DNA of 64,000 bases from Rhodocyclaceae bacterium (GTDB lineage: Bacteria; Pseudomonadota; Gammaproteobacteria; Burkholderiales; Rhodocyclaceae): NCBI GenBank assembly GCA_023383815.1, contig JAHDYG010000003.1, positions 124,001-188,000 on the forward strand, given 5' to 3'. The stretch's first letter is position 1. Each line of letters opens with the position of its first letter. Made by a program: the position numbers and the translations under genes. The notes under the pieces are model-generated. The model made no database searches. It was not told the origin of the DNA and worked only from the letters and a program-made list of their open reading frames with translations. Below are positions 55,233 to 63,997 of this stretch, one piece after another.

Positions 55233-58200
55233 ATGACTGAAGGCTCACGAGCACTCTCGCCCGGCCCGTTGCTGCTCGGAACGGCCATCGCGCTGCTGGG
55301 CGCGGGCGCGAGCCTGCATCTTGCCGAGCAACAGGGCGCGACCTTGGCCGAGGTGGAGCGGGCGCGCTTTTCCACCGCCGCCAACGCCGCCACCGAGGCC
55401 TTTGCGCGGCGCATCGACGCCATCGTCGAAGTCACCTTCGGCCTGCGCAACCTCTTCGTGGTCAATCCATCGCTAGACCGCGCCACCTTCGCCCGTGCGG
55501 CGCAGAGCCTGGACCTGCCCAACCGCTACCCGGGCATCAAGAACCTCGCGTTCACCCGCTACGTTCCAGCATCCGAGCGCACTGCGTTCGAGGCCCGGGT
55601 GCGCGCCGACACCTCGCTCAACCCGCTCGGCTATCCGGATTTTGCGATCCATCCACCCGGCGAGCGCAGCGAGTACTTCGTCGCCGACTACCTCTGGCCG
55701 ATGGCCGGCAACGAACGGATCCACGGGCTCGACATCAGCGCCCAGCCGGTCAATCTCGCCTCGATGCGCTATTCCATGGAGACCGGGCGTCCGGTCGCGA
55801 GCGGGCCGTTCGATCTGCTCCAGGAGAGCACCCACCGGACCGGATTCGTGATCCGCGTTCCGGTGTTCAGCCGCGAAGCAGACGGAAATGGCCGCTTCCT
55901 CGGCGCCGTCGCGGCCACCGTGCGGATCCATGACATGGTGAAGCTACTCGAAGGCTGGGGCAACCTCCAGGGTCTGGTCGTGCGGATCACCGACCAGGGC
56001 ACCACCTTGTCGGACGCCGACGCCGCCGTGCCCAGACCGCTCCATACCCCAGCCGACGGTACCGCCCGACCCGACCCGGGAACCGTGCGCGAACTGGACG
56101 TCCATGGGCGGCGCTGGGTGTTCGAGTTTCACGCGAGCGCCCCCTTCCTGTCGCCTGCAGAGCAGCGCCAACCGCTGATGATCGGCATCGCCGGCAACTT
56201 CATCTCCGTACTGCTCGGAGTGCTGGCCTTCCTGCTCGCCCAGGCCCGCCGTGGCGCGCTCGACCGCGAGCATGCAACGGCAGATGCACTCGCGCAAAGC
56301 GAGGAACGCTGGCGCTTCGCACTCGAGGGCGCCGGCAGCGGTGTCTGGGACTGGGACACCGCGAGGGACATCGTCTTCTACTCGTCGCGCTGGCATGCGT
56401 TGTTCGGGCTCACACCGGTGGACGAAGCGGCACGGCTCGATGAATGGCTCGGGCGGGTCCATCCGGAGCATCTTGCATCGGTTCTGGCCCATCTGGACGA
56501 ATGCCGCAAGCACGGGACCACCCCCGAGATCGAGTTCCGCATGCGTCATGCGGATGGACGCTGGCGCTGGATCCTCGGCCGCACCTTGCGGGTCGCGACT
56601 GACGACGAAGGTTCCGCCCGGCTCGTCGGAACCCACACCGACATCAGTGCGCGCAAGGCCACCGAGGAGGCTCTGCGCATCGCAGCCACCGCCTTCGAGA
56701 CCCATGAGGCGACGGTGATCACCGATGCCGCGGGGGTGATCCTCCAGGTCAATCGCGCGTTCTCGGAGACCACCGGCTACAGCCCCGCCGAAGCCATCGG
56801 CCAGACCGCGCGCCTGCTCAAGTCCGGCCGTCACGACGAATCCTTCTATTGCGCGATGTGGGAAGAGCTGCTGCGCACCGGATCCTGGCGCGGCGAGATC
56901 TGGGATCGGCGCAAGAACGGTGAGGTCTATCCGACCTGGCTCACGATCACCGCGGTGCGCAACGACGAAGGGCAGGTCACGCACTACGTCGGTGCCCATA
57001 CCGACATCTCGCAGCGCAAGGCCGCCGAGGACGAGATCAAGCTGCTCGCCTTCTACGATCCGCTGACCCGCCTGCCGAACCGGCGGCTGCTGCTCGACCG
57101 CCTCCACCACGCCCTCGCCAGCAGCGCGCGCAACGGGCAGTATGGCGCGCTGCTGCTGATCGACCTCGACAACTTCAAGACGATCAACGACACACTCGGC
57201 CACGACAAGGGCGACCTGCTGTTGCGCCAGGTCGGCGAGCGCCTGTCGGCCTGCGTGCGCGATGGCGACACCGTCGCCCGCCCCGGCGGCGACGAGTTCG
57301 TGGTCATGCTCGAGGATCTGGGCGAGGGCGCAAACGAGGCTGCGGCACGCTGCGAATCGGTCGGGCAGAAGATCCTCGGCGTACTCAACGAGCCCTACCG
57401 GCTCAACGGCGGCGAGCAGCACAGCACCCCGAGCATCGGCATCACGCTCTTCTGCGGACAGCGCGAGGGCGTTGACGAGCTGTTGCGCCACGCCGATCTG
57501 GCGATGTACGAAGCGAAGGCCGCAGGACGCAACACCGTGCGCTTTTACGATCCGGACATGCAGGCCCAGGTTTCCGCCCGCGCCGGGCTGGAGGCCGACC
57601 TGCGCGCCGCGCTGCGCGAAGGCCAGTTCGTGCTGCACTTCCAGCCTCAGGTCGAATGCGGCCGGATCGTCGGCGCCGAAGCACTGATCCGGTGGCAGAA
57701 CCCGCAGCGCGGCTTCGTGTCGCCCGCCGAGTTCATTCCGCTCGCGGAGGATACCGGGCTCATCGTGCCGCTCGGCAGGTGGGTGCTCGACACGGCGTGC
57801 GCGCGGCTCGCGGCCTGGGCGGCCGATCCGGCCCTTGCCGCCCTCACGCTTGCGATCAACGTCAGCCCGCAGCAGTTCCGCCAGGCCGATTTCGTCGAGC
57901 AGGTGCGCTCCGCGCTCACCGCCAGCGGCGCCGATCCGCGGCGGCTGAAGCTCGAACTGACCGAGCGCCTGCTCCTCGGAGACGTCGAAGGCGTGATTGG
58001 CCGGATGACCGAGCTGCAGGCCAACGGAATCCGTTTCTCGCTCGATGATTTCGGCACGGGCTACTCGTCGCTCGCCTACCTCAAGCGGCTGCCGCTCGAC
58101 CAGTTGAAGATCGACCAGTCCTTCGTGCGCGACGTGCTCACCGACCCGAACGATGCGGCGATCGCACGCACGATCGTTGCGCTCGGAGCCAGTCTCGGGC

Positions 58201-58403
58201 TGGGCGTCATTGCCGAGGGCGTCGAAACCGAGGCACAACGCGAATTCCTCGCAGCCGAGCAATGCGAGGCATGGCAGGGCTACCTGTGCAGCCGGCCGAT
58301 CCCGGCCGAGGCGTTCGCGCCCTTCGTCGCGCGATGGAACGCCAGCCAGTCGCCTGCCGGATCGCCGCCACGGCCGTCGGCCGGACCCGCTACGGCGGTT
58401 TGA
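55233..58403 (+). CDS. CHASE-PAS-GGDEF-EAL c-di-GMP turnover protein
   Basis: The 1056-residue protein has a membrane helix (about 11-29), a periplasmic CHASE domain (about 60-240), a second helix (about 315-335), two PAS domains (about 355-475 and 485-597), GGDEF (about 603-770) and EAL (about 785-1035). The cyclase motif GGDEF (685-689) and the upstream RxxD inhibition site (RDGD, 676-679) are intact. The phosphodiesterase motifs EAL (816-818), ELTE, DDFGTGYSS and AEGVE are also intact, so both activities are possible. The CHASE domain is strikingly similar to that of HK2 (IHPPGERSEYFVADYLWPM in both). The ATG at 55233 is preferred because it precedes the first membrane helix. Confidence 0.92.
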   Translation: MTEGSRALSPGPLLLGTAIALLGAGASLHLAEQQGATLAEVERARFSTAANAATEAFARRIDAIVEVTFGLRNLFVVNPSLDRATFARAAQSLDLPNRYPGIKNLAFTRYVPASERTAFEARVRADTSLNPLGYPDFAIHPPGERSEYFVADYLWPMAGNERIHGLDISAQPVNLASMRYSMETGRPVASGPFDLLQESTHRTGFVIRVPVFSREADGNGRFLGAVAATVRIHDMVKLLEGWGNLQGLVVRITDQGTTLSDADAAVPRPLHTPADGTARPDPGTVRELDVHGRRWVFEFHASAPFLSPAEQRQPLMIGIAGNFISVLLGVLAFLLAQARRGALDREHATADALAQSEERWRFALEGAGSGVWDWDTARDIVFYSSRWHALFGLTPVDEAARLDEWLGRVHPEHLASVLAHLDECRKHGTTPEIEFRMRHADGRWRWILGRTLRVATDDEGSARLVGTHTDISARKATEEALRIAATAFETHEATVITDAAGVILQVNRAFSETTGYSPAEAIGQTARLLKSGRHDESFYCAMWEELLRTGSWRGEIWDRRKNGEVYPTWLTITAVRNDEGQVTHYVGAHTDISQRKAAEDEIKLLAFYDPLTRLPNRRLLLDRLHHALASSARNGQYGALLLIDLDNFKTINDTLGHDKGDLLLRQVGERLSACVRDGDTVARPGGDEFVVMLEDLGEGANEAAARCESVGQKILGVLNEPYRLNGGEQHSTPSIGITLFCGQREGVDELLRHADLAMYEAKAAGRNTVRFYDPDMQAQVSARAGLEADLRAALREGQFVLHFQPQVECGRIVGAEALIRWQNPQRGFVSPAEFIPLAEDTGLIVPLGRWVLDTACARLAAWAADPALAALTLAINVSPQQFRQADFVEQVRSALTASGADPRRLKLELTERLLLGDVEGVIGRMTELQANGIRFSLDDFGTGYSSLAYLKRLPLDQLKIDQSFVRDVLTDPNDAAIARTIVALGASLGLGVIAEGVETEAQREFLAAEQCEAWQGYLCSRPIPAEAFAPFVARWNASQSPAGSPPRPSAGPATAV

Positions 58404-58534
58404 GCTAGAATCGAAGCAGGCCGGATTCCCTCCGCCACGTGCAGGACACGGACCCCTCCAGAAGGGCCGGCGAGCACCGCGGAGGCCGGACATTGCGAGT
58501 CACCGTGACCGTCATTCCTGGGAGGGAACCGAAC

Positions 58535-58666
58535 ATGACCGACACGTTTCTCGTCGACGCGGCGCGCATTCTCGATGCGACCCCCGTGCCGACCTTCGAA
58601 CGCTACCTGACTCTCGACGCGACCACCGGCACGCCGGGTCCGGCAGTCCGCGTCCCGCAGCGCTAG
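58535..58666 (+). CDS. Small hypothetical protein, 43 residues
   Basis: An ATG eight bases after a GGAGGG ribosome-binding site opens a 43-residue frame (starting MTDTFLVDAARILDATPVP) that ends 14 bp before the acyl-CoA synthetase/GNAT gene. The good ribosome-binding site and tight spacing support a real gene. The peptide is soluble-looking, with no membrane helix, and I do not recognise a family. It may be a small partner of the downstream acetyltransferase. A GTCACCGTGAC palindrome lies 26 bp before the ATG (58499-58509). Confidence 0.55.
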   Translation: MTDTFLVDAARILDATPVPTFERYLTLDATTGTPGPAVRVPQR

Positions 58667-58680
58667 AGGCGGGCGCCCCC

Positions 58681-61155
58681 ATGCGCATCGCCCACACCCC
58701 GCTCGCCGCGCTCGCCGAGCCGGCCGCGATCGCCCTGTTCGGCGCCAGCCCCGATCCGGATTCACTCGGCAACGGTCTGCTGCGCAACCTCGCCGAGGGC
58801 GGATTCGACGGCACGCTGCACCTGATTTCCGATCGCCACACGCGGATCGGGGATCGCGAATGCCATCGTTCGCTCGATACAGTTCCAGGACAGATTCCGC
58901 TGGCACTGGTGGCAACCCCTGCTGCAAGCGTCCCCGAACTCCTGGAGGCCTGCGAAGCACGCGGCGTGCTCGTCGCAGTGATCTACTGCGCGGGGCTGCG
59001 CCCCGAATCGGCCCCCGAGGCGGCGGCGCGCCTTGCCGCCATCGTGGCGCGTGGCAGGCTGCGGCTCTTCGGGCCGCGCGCGTTCGGCTGCATCCTTCCG
59101 CACGCAGCCCTCAACCTGACCCCGATCGCGCGACCGGTCCCAGCCGGTAATCTCGCGCTGGTCGCGCAATCGACGGCACTGTGCGCGCACGTGCTCGACT
59201 GGAACCTCAACGACGAGTTCGGATTCTCGGCCGTGTTTGCACCGGGCGAAACCATCGATCTCGATCTGCCGGAGATCCTCGATCACCTCGCGCGCGACCC
59301 GAAGACCGAAAGCATCCTGCTGTACCTCGAAACGCTGCGCGATGCACGCCGCTTCCTGAGCGCAGCCCGCGCCGCCGCGAGTGTCAAGCCGGTGATCGCG
59401 CTGAGGGCCGGACGCGGTGCGGCCGCAAGGCAGATCGCCGAGCGCCACGGCGGTGTCGCCGCTGGCCGCGACGATGCCTTCGACGCCGCACTGCGGCGGG
59501 TCGGGGTGCTGCGCGTGAGCACCATCGGAGAACTGTTCTCGGCCGCCCGTGCGCTGACGACGCCCCGCAAGCCTCAGGGCAATCGCCTCGCCATCGTCTG
59601 CAACGGCCTCGGACCGGCCGTCATCGCAGCAGACCAGGCCGAGGTGTGTGCCATCGCACTCGCAGAACCCGGCACTGCAACGCTCGAACGGCTCCAAGGC
59701 ATCGAGCCACGGACCACGGCTCGGAACCCGGCGTCCGCGAATCCCGTCGACCTGCTCTTTGACGCGACGCCCCGGCAGTATTCCGAAGCGATCGCCACCG
59801 CACTCGACGATCCGGGCACCGATGGCGCGCTCGCCATCTTCGCCCCGACCACCTACGCTGACCCGCTCGCCGTGGCCCAGGCGCTGATCGCCGTCACCGG
59901 GCAGGCGACCAAGCCGGTGCTTGCCTGCTGGCTCGGGGAGCGCGACGCCGGGCAGGCGCGGACGGCGCTCGCGCAGGCGCGTGTCCCGGTGTTCCGTACG
60001 CCCGAGAACGCCGTCACGGCATTCGCCTTCATGGCAACCTGGCGACGCAACCAGGCGCTGGTACTGGAGACACCGGCGGCCCTCGGCGAGTACTCGGCCG
60101 CCGAAGTCGGGACGGCCCGCTCGATCCTCGACGCGGCGCTTGCGCAAGGTCGCGAGACGCTGAGTCAGGACGAGGCGATGGCGGTTCTGGATGCCTTCCA
60201 CATTCCGGCCGGCACCGCTCGCGCGGCCGGACCGACCGAACGGGAACTGTCGCTGTCGATCCGGCCCGATCCGACTTTCGGCCCGGTCCTGACCTTGTCC
60301 GAAGCCGGTCTCGCGCCCTACATCTACGACGCCCGCTCGGTTGCACTGCCCCCGTTGAACGCCCGCCTGGTCGAGGAGATGCTCGACGTCCCGCATGTCG
60401 CGCGCCTGCTGGGCCCGCTGCCAGGGCGTGCGGCGGTTGCCCGCGGACCGCTGGGAGAGGTGCTGTTGCGCCTGTCCGAGCTGGCCAGCGAGCTGCCCGG
60501 CGTGCGGGCGCTGGAGATCCGTACCCTGATCGCGGGATCCGAGCGCGCCCTCGCCACCGATGTCGCGATCACCATCCGGCCCTGCGAGGCGCCGCACGCA
60601 CGCTACGGCCACATGGCGATCTTCCCGTGGCCGTCCACGCTCGTCGCAAGCTGGGCGCTGAAGGATGCCAGCCGCTGCACGATCCGGCCGATCCGCCCGG
60701 AAGACGCGGCGAACCTGCAGAACTTCGTGCGCGGGCTGTCGGAAGCGAGCAAGCGCTACCGCTACTTCTCCTCGCTGAGCGAGCTGTCGCGCCACGAGCT
60801 CGCGCGTGCGACCCGCATCGACTACGCACGCGAACTGACGCTGATCGCAACCCGCGAGACTGCCGACGGGCCAGAGATGATCGGCGAAGCGCACTACGCA
60901 ACCCTGCCCGATGGAAGAACCTGCGAGTTTGCGGTCGTCATCGCCGACGCCCTCGCGGGCAAGGGCCTCGGATCGCGCCTCATGCGTTCGCTCATGCAGG
61001 CTGCGCGCGATCAGGGGCTCGAAACGATCCGCGGAGAAGTCATGGCCGACAACGAGCCCATGCTCGCGCTGATGGAATCGCTTGATTTCATGGTCTACCT
61101 TACCGACGATGAATCCATGGTCGAAGTCTCGCGGACACTGGACGACTCGACCTGA
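58681..61155 (+). CDS. PatZ-like acyl-CoA synthetase/GNAT protein with shortened ATP-grasp part
   Basis: The 824-residue protein has the layout of Pat/PatZ protein lysine acetyltransferases: a CoA-binding domain (about 12-135, ALFGASPDPDSLG), succinyl-CoA-ligase-like domains (about 140-460, with GRDDAFDAALRRVGVLRV), an ATP-grasp-like part (about 480-650) and a C-terminal GNAT domain (about 665-815) with the acetyl-CoA loop ALAGKGLGSRLM. PatZ acetylates enzymes such as acetyl-CoA synthetase. The ATP-grasp part jumps from AVLDAFHIPAG to RPDPTFGPV, losing roughly 90 residues that normally carry the VVLK lysine and HKSDVGGV motif. ATP use is therefore unlikely, while acetyl transfer could persist. 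The ATG at 58681 is the natural start. Confidence 0.88.
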   Translation: MRIAHTPLAALAEPAAIALFGASPDPDSLGNGLLRNLAEGGFDGTLHLISDRHTRIGDRECHRSLDTVPGQIPLALVATPAASVPELLEACEARGVLVAVIYCAGLRPESAPEAAARLAAIVARGRLRLFGPRAFGCILPHAALNLTPIARPVPAGNLALVAQSTALCAHVLDWNLNDEFGFSAVFAPGETIDLDLPEILDHLARDPKTESILLYLETLRDARRFLSAARAAASVKPVIALRAGRGAAARQIAERHGGVAAGRDDAFDAALRRVGVLRVSTIGELFSAARALTTPRKPQGNRLAIVCNGLGPAVIAADQAEVCAIALAEPGTATLERLQGIEPRTTARNPASANPVDLLFDATPRQYSEAIATALDDPGTDGALAIFAPTTYADPLAVAQALIAVTGQATKPVLACWLGERDAGQARTALAQARVPVFRTPENAVTAFAFMATWRRNQALVLETPAALGEYSAAEVGTARSILDAALAQGRETLSQDEAMAVLDAFHIPAGTARAAGPTERELSLSIRPDPTFGPVLTLSEAGLAPYIYDARSVALPPLNARLVEEMLDVPHVARLLGPLPGRAAVARGPLGEVLLRLSELASELPGVRALEIRTLIAGSERALATDVAITIRPCEAPHARYGHMAIFPWPSTLVASWALKDASRCTIRPIRPEDAANLQNFVRGLSEASKRYRYFSSLSELSRHELARATRIDYARELTLIATRETADGPEMIGEAHYATLPDGRTCEFAVVIADALAGKGLGSRLMRSLMQAARDQGLETIRGEVMADNEPMLALMESLDFMVYLTDDESMVEVSRTLDDST

Positions 61156-61280
61156 GGGCCAGTCCGGCGGTATCGCCAAGGCAGGCCTGGGGCGCAACAA
61201 CAATGACAAGCGCAATCCGGAGCCACCGGGCGTCGGGGAGGATGGGCGGATGAAACTGAATATCCGGTTCCAGTACTCGG

Positions 61281-61562
61281 TCAGGCGGAGCGCTCCAGTC
61301 GGACCACAGCGCGGGAGCCGGTCGCTTCTGCGTAGCGGGCCAGAGTGCGCATGCTCGGCACGGTGCGTCCGCTCTCCAGTCGGGCGATGGTCGATTGCGT
61401 TGTGTGCATGCGCTCGGCAAGTTCGGCTTGAGTGAGGCCGGCGCGGGTGCGTGCCGCAATGAGTTCGTGCGCAAGGGCGAATTCGGGCGCTTGGGCGTCG
61501 TACTCGGTGCGGACTTCAGGGTTCGCCAGAATGCGCGCTTTCAGTTCGGCAAGCTCAGTCAC
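61281..61562 (-). CDS. XRE-family helix-turn-helix protein, antitoxin-like
   Basis: The 93-residue protein has a helical N-terminus (ELKARILANPEVRTEYDA) and an XRE helix-turn-helix (GLTQAELAERMHTTQSTIARLESGR, about residues 42-66), a layout typical of HigA-type antitoxins. It starts at a GTG 3 bp after the antitoxin of the upstream toxin-antitoxin pair, so it seems to be a third gene of that operon, either an extra regulator or an antitoxin whose own toxin is lost. Confidence 0.85.
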   Translation of the reverse strand: MTELAELKARILANPEVRTEYDAQAPEFALAHELIAARTRAGLTQAELAERMHTTQSTIARLESGRTVPSMRTLARYAEATGSRAVVRLERSA

Positions 61563-61565
61563 TGG

Positions 61566-61856
61566 TCAGGCGCTCAGGGCTTCGATGACTGCGGCGGGGT
61601 TGCGCTCGATGACGTTGAGCAGCACCAGCGCGGGGCCATGCGGCGTGCGGTCGCCTCGCTCCCAGTGGCGAAGGGTCGCCGTCGAGAACCCGAAGCGCGC
61701 GGCGAACTGCTCTTGCGTCATGCCTACCTTGGTGCGCAGAGCCTTCACGTCCACCGGACGCGGGCGATGAATGCGGGTGCCCGGTGGGGAATGCCCTTCG
61801 GCGTGCTCGATGGCCTCTTGCAGGCCACGCTTGATGCTCTCGAATGCTGTACTCAT
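61566..61856 (-). CDS. XRE-family antitoxin of HigB/RelE-like pair (NadS type)
   Basis: The 96-residue protein ends in an XRE domain (RTKVGMTQEQFAARFGFS, then TLRHWERGDRTPHGPALVLL), the standard partner of RelE/HigB-like toxins of the PF06296 group. The ATG overlaps the toxin stop by four bases (ATGA); a longer frame lies inside the toxin gene. Toxin-first order is usual for this family. It probably represses its own operon. Confidence 0.9.
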   Translation of the reverse strand: MSTAFESIKRGLQEAIEHAEGHSPPGTRIHRPRPVDVKALRTKVGMTQEQFAARFGFSTATLRHWERGDRTPHGPALVLLNVIERNPAAVIEALSA

Positions 61857-62194
61857 GTCCGTCTTTTCCTCCATGCCCTGACAAGTAGGTCGGTCAGGTC
61901 GGCAAGTTCGTTTCGTTCGGCCTTGGTCAGGTTGGCACGGTCGCCCTTGGCGAAGAGCGTCAGCAGGTACAGCGGCATGTCCTCGCCATGGAAGTAGTAG
62001 ATGACCCGAACGCCTCCGCTCTTGCCTTGTCCACCGCGCCGCCATCGCAATTTGCGCACACCACCGGTGCCCTCCATCACGTCGCCGTCTTTCGGATGCG
62101 CGGCGAGATAGCGGATGATGTCCTGTCGTTCGTCCGCGCTCATGAGCTTGTCGGCGGCGCGGATGTACTCAGGTAGTTCTGCGATGGTTTGCAT
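61853..62194 (-). CDS. HigB/RelE-like toxin (PF06296 type)
   Basis: The 113-residue protein has the family pattern: a basic KLRWRRGGQGKSGGVRV segment, IYYFHGEDMPLYLL and LFAKGDRANLTKAERNEL. Such toxins are ribosome-dependent mRNA interferases by family likeness. The ATG at 62194 is preferred; an in-frame TTG at 62212 is possible. No ribosome-binding site precedes the ATG, but a TACACT box ends seven bases before it, so the message may be leaderless; that is speculative. Confidence 0.88.
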   Translation of the reverse strand: MQTIAELPEYIRAADKLMSADERQDIIRYLAAHPKDGDVMEGTGGVRKLRWRRGGQGKSGGVRVIYYFHGEDMPLYLLTLFAKGDRANLTKAERNELADLTDLLVRAWRKRRT

Positions 62195-62243
62195 GGTTAG
62201 AGTGTAATCCAATGGAACAGTTCGGCCTACTGCATGCCGTTGC

Positions 62244-62546
62244 TCAGGCGGCGCTGCCCTTCACCACTCGCAGCCCTTGCGCGTCTGTACTCTGCTGCTC
62301 CATGCCCACTTGTTCCAGAATCCAGCCTTCAATCTTGTTGCGCCACATGCGCAGCAGGTCGAACGTACGGCGTCGCGTTACCCCGAAATACCGGCCGGAG
62401 CGGATTGCGGCTTCGGTCTCGACCGCCCACCGCTTTGCGTCGGTCAGGCGGCGGAACGTGGCACTGTCGGGCGGGTGGCCCTTCAGCCGGATCGTCACGC
62501 GGTAGCTGGTGCCGCCCTTGCCCTCTCGCCTCTGGAAAGTTGCCAT
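62244..62546 (-). pseudogene. Truncated phage-type tyrosine integrase, N-terminal fragment
   Basis: The first 58 residues (MATFQRREGKGGTSYRV, then SATFRRLTDAKRWAVETEAAI and SGRY) match the arm-binding N-terminal domain of phage/island integrases. After that the sequence no longer looks like an integrase and stops at residue 100, so the catalytic domain with its Arg-His-Arg-Tyr residues is missing. It lies 150 bp from the 3' end of tRNA-Leu, the typical place of an integrase at a tRNA attachment site. It is probably a relic, though a small DNA-binding protein cannot be excluded. Confidence 0.7.
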
Positions 62547-62696
62547 CTTCCGCGCCCCGGTGATGCCGTTGGCAACAATCTACCGCGGCACGGCACGGCC
62601 GGCAAGAAAACGCCCCTACTGTTCCAAAAGTGCTCCACAAAAAGCCACATGGAATATACACGCAAGCGAATGTTGCGCTAAGTCATTGTTTTTTCG

Positions 62697-62781
62697 TGGT
62701 GCCCGGAAAGGGACTCGAACCCCCACGCCTCGCGGCGCCAGAACCTAAATCTGGTGCGTCTACCAATTCCGCCATCCGGGC
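62697..62781 (-). tRNA. tRNA-Leu (anticodon UAG)
   Basis: The minus strand folds as a class II tRNA. The acceptor stem starts GCCCGG at 62781, with D arm GGCGGAATTGGTAGAC and a 5-bp anticodon stem CCAGA/TCTGG. The 7-nt loop carries TAG (62745-62747), the long variable arm is CGCC-GCGA-GGCG and the T arm is GGGGGTTCGAGTCCC. The encoded CCA lies at 62697-62699. It reads CUA/CUG leucine codons. Its 3' end faces the integrase fragment. Confidence 0.97.
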
Positions 62782-62869
62782 ACTTCGGGTGTTGCGTTCG
62801 GTGCGTCGCGCTCCGGCAGCGACCGGCCGCAAAAAGCCTCGAAACTCCGCCCTTGCGGCGGAGCGGCGA

Positions 62870-62875
62870 ATTATA
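62870..62875 (-). promoter_or_regulatory. Candidate -10 box of tRNA-Leu promoter
   Basis: A perfect TATAAT on the minus strand lies about 90 bp before the tRNA 5' end, next to the stop codon of the lipocalin-like gene. No good -35 box stands 16-18 bp upstream. A 7-bp GC hairpin (62845-62863) lies between it and the tRNA. Confidence 0.35.
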
Positions 62876-62881
62876 CACAGA

Positions 62882-63997
62882 TCACATGCGCAACCGGTCC
62901 GCGTAGCCGGTCATCTCCAGATAGCCTTGCCCGACCTCGCGTCCGTGTTCGAAGAGCCGCACAGCGCCTTCCCAGTACACCGCCCCGGTCGAGCCGCGGC
63001 TGTCGAGTTCCTGGTCATCCATCAGTGCCCGTAGTTCGAATTGCCTGCCGGCAATTTCGAGCTGCCAGGCGATGGGGTACTCGGCCCCGGTCCGCGCCGA
63101 GCGCCAGTGCCGGGCGGGTTGGAAGCGCACTTCTTCGGGTGTGAGGATACGGGCTTCCCCGGTCTCAACGCCGAGCGTTCCACCGGCCCACAGCGCTTGT
63201 CCCGCCGCATCACGCATGCGAAAGGCCATCAGCGCGCCACCGTCGTGCAGGTTGATGCCGATCCAGTCCCAGCCCTGCGCACCGGCGGGCATCAGCTCGC
63301 TCGACCATTCGTGATCGAGCCAGGCGTGGCCGCGCACGGCGCGGCGGGTGCCGCGAAGTTCGATCTCGCCCGTCACGGCCAGTTGCGGGCGGCTATAGTA
63401 GTAGCTTGCGTTGACCGGATCCGGGGCCTTCTGGCTGTATCCCGCCCGGCCGTTCAGGATCGGCGCCGAATGCGCGGCGAGTTCGAGATCGAACGCGAAG
63501 GCATCGGCGCGTACGCGCGTGCGGTAGCGATCCGTCCCATCCGCCCCTCCGGTTTCGAGCTTCAGCGTCCAGTCGTCGATCCGGGCGTCCGTCCGACCCG
63601 TGCCGGCGCCGGCAAGCGGCTCGAGCGCGCGCGCCGAGCGCTCGGCGTGGAGGAGCCGCCCTTCGGCGGGATCCGCGAGCGCGGCATGGGCGAGGATCAA
63701 CTGGCGCGGGGCGAAGCGGCTCGGATTGTCCTCACCGATCCCGGTCCGCACGCGAAAGAAGGTGACCTGGAAACCGCGTTCGCCCCCTTCGTCATCAGCC
63801 AGCCAGCCGGTCGCGTACCACCACTCGGTGCGAAAATCGGGATGTGCCCCGGTGTCGGCTGGAAACGCCAGCGCCCGCCCCTCGACGACGGGCGGAAAGA
63901 TCGCCCCGGCGCCCGCCTGCGTTCCCTGCGCGCGGGCGTTCGCCGTATCGCCGAGCGGAGCACAGCACCACAGCGCGAGCGTCACGATTCGAAGCAC
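62882..63997 (-). CDS. Exported AttH/CrtC-type lipocalin-like protein
   Basis: The 371-residue protein has an N-terminal signal-like segment (IVTLALWCCAPLG, about 3-24, with a possible cleavage after ARA) and the AttH/carotenoid 1,2-hydratase-like fold (PF07143 type): HPDFRTEWWYATGWL near residue 53, VTFFRVRTG, YYYSRPQL and the GHAWLDHEWSS motif around 225. Family members near ABC transporter (FtsX-like) genes are thought to handle lipids or lipoproteins; no carotenoid genes are visible here, so hydratase activity should not be assumed. The start is a GTG three bases from the window edge, so the true start could lie outside. Confidence 0.85.
   Translation of the reverse strand: MLRIVTLALWCCAPLGDTANARAQGTQAGAGAIFPPVVEGRALAFPADTGAHPDFRTEWWYATGWLADDEGGERGFQVTFFRVRTGIGEDNPSRFAPRQLILAHAALADPAEGRLLHAERSARALEPLAGAGTGRTDARIDDWTLKLETGGADGTDRYRTRVRADAFAFDLELAAHSAPILNGRAGYSQKAPDPVNASYYYSRPQLAVTGEIELRGTRRAVRGHAWLDHEWSSELMPAGAQGWDWIGINLHDGGALMAFRMRDAAGQALWAGGTLGVETGEARILTPEEVRFQPARHWRSARTGAEYPIAWQLEIAGRQFELRALMDDQELDSRGSTGAVYWEGAVRLFEHGREVGQGYLEMTGYADRLRM

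Noticed and set aside
61156-61280. Second attachment-site copy of the tRNA 3' end
   Set aside because: A GACTCGA hexamer-like match occurs but not the longer tRNA 3' sequence.
62845-62863. 7-bp GC hairpin between the lipocalin-like gene and tRNA-Leu as intrinsic terminator
   Set aside because: Only three T residues follow directly; it may help termination but the evidence is weak.
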